Under the pieces are notes generated by a model. It made no database searches, was not told the origin of the DNA, and was given only the letters and a program-made list of their open reading frames with translations. The position numbers were made by a program, and so were the translations under genes. From contig JAQBGG010000069.1 in the NCBI GenBank assembly GCA_032122625.1, positions 1-19,136 on the forward strand: a stretch of 19,136 nucleotides of DNA. The letters run 5' to 3'. The stretch comes from CAXMST01 sp032122625. Its GTDB lineage: Bacteria; Actinomycetota; Thermoleophilia; Solirubrobacterales; 70-9. Positions 17,926-19,136 of the stretch are shown here, in pieces. Position 1 is the first letter of the stretch; every line of letters starts with the position of its first letter.

Positions 17926-19136
17926 TCAGCGGCTGGTGGCACCGACGAGCCGCAGCGCCCGCAGGTGCAGGTCGACCATCTCGGCCAGGTCGGCGACGTC
18001 GAGCGCCTCGTCGGCGGCGTGGATTCCCTTCAGGTAGACGTCCGGTCCGGTGTGAAAGACCGGCGCAAAGCCATAGGCGATCGTCCCGAACGCGTCGCGG
18101 ACCCAGTGGGAGTCGCTGAAGCCCGGCGAGACGATCGGCAGCAGCTCTGCCCCAGCCCGCTCTGCGGCGAACCCGGCGCAGAGCCGATAGAGGTCGCTGT
18201 CGGCGGCCGAGATCGTGCCGCCGCTCGGCGGCTCCAGCAACTCCACCTCGTAATCGAAGCCGTCGCCCAGCGCCACCTCGACGTGGTCTCGCATCTCGAC
18301 CTCGCCCCCGCCGGGCAGGACACGAACGTCGCAGGTCACGTCCGCATAGGGCGGGATCACGTTTGACGGCTCGTAGGTGCCGAGGCCGGTCGGCGTCACC
18401 GTATTTCGGCACATCGCCGGAACCATGTCGCCGAGGTGGGGATGTGCGGCGGCCGCCCAGGCGAAGGTCTCCTCCACCCCGCCCTCGGGCGCGCCGACGG
18501 TGCCGAGCGCCGCGGCGAGCCCCTCGGGAACGTGGGCCGGCGCCTGGTAGGCAAGCAGCCTCTCAATTGCGCGTGCGGCGTGGCTCAACGGGTTGTCCTC
18601 GGCCCGACCGGGCACCGACGCATGGCCGCCGCGGCCGAAGACGCGCACACGCAGGGAGCTGACGACCTTCTCACCGACGGCGATCGTCACCACCCGGCGG
18701 CCGCCGGCAAGCTCGAGCAGCAGCCCGCCGCCTTCATTGAGGGCGAAGTCACAGCGCAGATCTGGACGCTCGCGGACGAGCCATGGAGCGCCGACGTCGG
18801 CGGTGTTGCGCTCCTCATCCGATTCAGCGATCAGGACCAGGTCGCCGGCGGGCTGGACGCCCTCCCGGGCGAACGCCGCCAGCGCAACTGCCCGAGCGGC
18901 GAGCTCCCCCTTCATGTCGGCGGCGCCACGGCCGTAGAGCCGGCCGTCGCGAAGCTCGGCCGCGAACGGCGGCACGCTCCAGCCGCTGTCCGGCGCCGGC
19001 ACGACGTCGGTGTGGCCCATCAGCATCAGCGAAGGCCCGGCGCCGCTGCCCTCGATCCGGGCGATCAGGTTGAGTCTCTCGGGATCGGGCCCATCAAGCT
19101 CGCATTCAACGCCGGCGCCGCGCAGGTACTCGGCGA
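17926..19136 (-). CDS. M20 family metallopeptidase/deacylase (5' end outside window)
   Basis: The frame is open to the right edge of the window, so roughly the first 50-70 residues are missing; an internal ATG at 19026 is not the true start, since coding sequence (AEYLRGAGVECELDG, LNLIARIEG) continues before it. The family includes ArgE acetylornithine deacetylase, DapE and carboxypeptidase G2, all two-zinc amidohydrolases. Zinc and catalytic motifs are present: GHTDVVPA (His ligand and Asp), GRGAADMKGELAA (bridging Asp), AESDEERN (catalytic Glu and ligand Glu), a dimerisation domain from VVSSLRVRVFGRGGHAS, and the last His in LKGIHAADE. Residues FSDSHWVRDAFGTIAYGF form the usual end of the fold. 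The exact substrate cannot be assigned. The gene ends upstream of the Rpf promoter, on the same strand. Confidence 0.9.
   Translation of the reverse strand, partial: AEYLRGAGVECELDGPDPERLNLIARIEGSGAGPSLMLMGHTDVVPAPDSGWSVPPFAAELRDGRLYGRGAADMKGELAARAVALAAFAREGVQPAGDLVLIAESDEERNTADVGAPWLVRERPDLRCDFALNEGGGLLLELAGGRRVVTIAVGEKVVSSLRVRVFGRGGHASVPGRAEDNPLSHAARAIERLLAYQAPAHVPEGLAAALGTVGAPEGGVEETFAWAAAAHPHLGDMVPAMCRNTVTPTGLGTYEPSNVIPPYADVTCDVRVLPGGGEVEMRDHVEVALGDGFDYEVELLEPPSGGTISAADSDLYRLCAGFAAERAGAELLPIVSPGFSDSHWVRDAFGTIAYGFAPVFHTGPDVYLKGIHAADEALDVADLAEMVDLHLRALRLVGATSR

Noticed and set aside
19026..19026. ATG 19026 as the start of the M20 peptidase
   Set aside because: Coding sequence typical of the family continues upstream without a stop to the edge of the window.

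Overview
The window is about 19 kb of very GC-rich DNA, densely and mostly convincingly coded. The gene set suggests an actinobacterium, most likely class Thermoleophilia (Solirubrobacterales-like). It has a c-di-AMP riboswitch in front of an Rpf-like transglycosylase, an MMPL transporter, an NmrA-like SDR, a cytochrome P450, a coenzyme-A-type crotonase, and many start codons preceded at 6-8 nt by a TANNNT box, as in leaderless actinobacterial transcripts. The taxon is inferred from gene content and base use only. No tRNA, rRNA, CRISPR, insertion sequence or prophage signal was found, and no gap between genes exceeds about 300 bases.

Layout. 1-149 is the 3' end of an unidentified protein on +. 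181-4358 is a minus-strand block: cation/proton antiporter, zinc-ribbon/HTH small protein, NmrA-like SDR, FAD monooxygenase. 4476-5255 (+) is an enoyl-CoA hydratase/isomerase, divergent from the antiporter across a 20-bp perfect palindrome. 5309-8372 (-) holds a membrane-anchored Holliday-junction-resolvase-like nuclease, a 110-residue fragment-like ORF, and an MMPL/RND transporter whose best start codon is ATC. 8556-9976 (+) has a membrane/coiled-coil small protein and a leucine-carboxyl-methyltransferase-like O-methyltransferase. 10045-10350 (-) is an alkyltransferase-like (ATL) DNA-repair protein. 10446-13259 (+) is a secreted GH25 muramidase, then a GST-like protein and a P450 only 6 nt apart. 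13293-13775 (-) is an unknown beta-rich protein. 13951-15030 (+) is DAHP synthase. 15037-17658 (-) is an Rpf-like transglycosylase plus a bifunctional class A PBP, with the c-di-AMP riboswitch upstream. 17926 to the right edge (-) is an M20 metallopeptidase missing its N-terminus.

How the parts may work together. The clearest functional group is cell-wall remodelling: riboswitch-controlled Rpf-like enzyme, PBP1A-type synthase, and a few kb away a secreted muramidase. A second pair is GST plus P450, with a TCACCGC/GCGGTGA dyad directly against the -10 box, which suggests controlled detoxification or oxidation of an unknown substrate. Most of the remaining genes are ordinary housekeeping or accessory genes without an evident shared pathway. 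I did not find a convincing new multi-gene defence or biosynthetic system. The best leads are regulatory: the ATC start of the MMPL gene, the riboswitch lying directly against the Rpf coding region with phased repeats upstream, the palindromes in promoter regions, and the mix of strong Shine-Dalgarno and leaderless starts.
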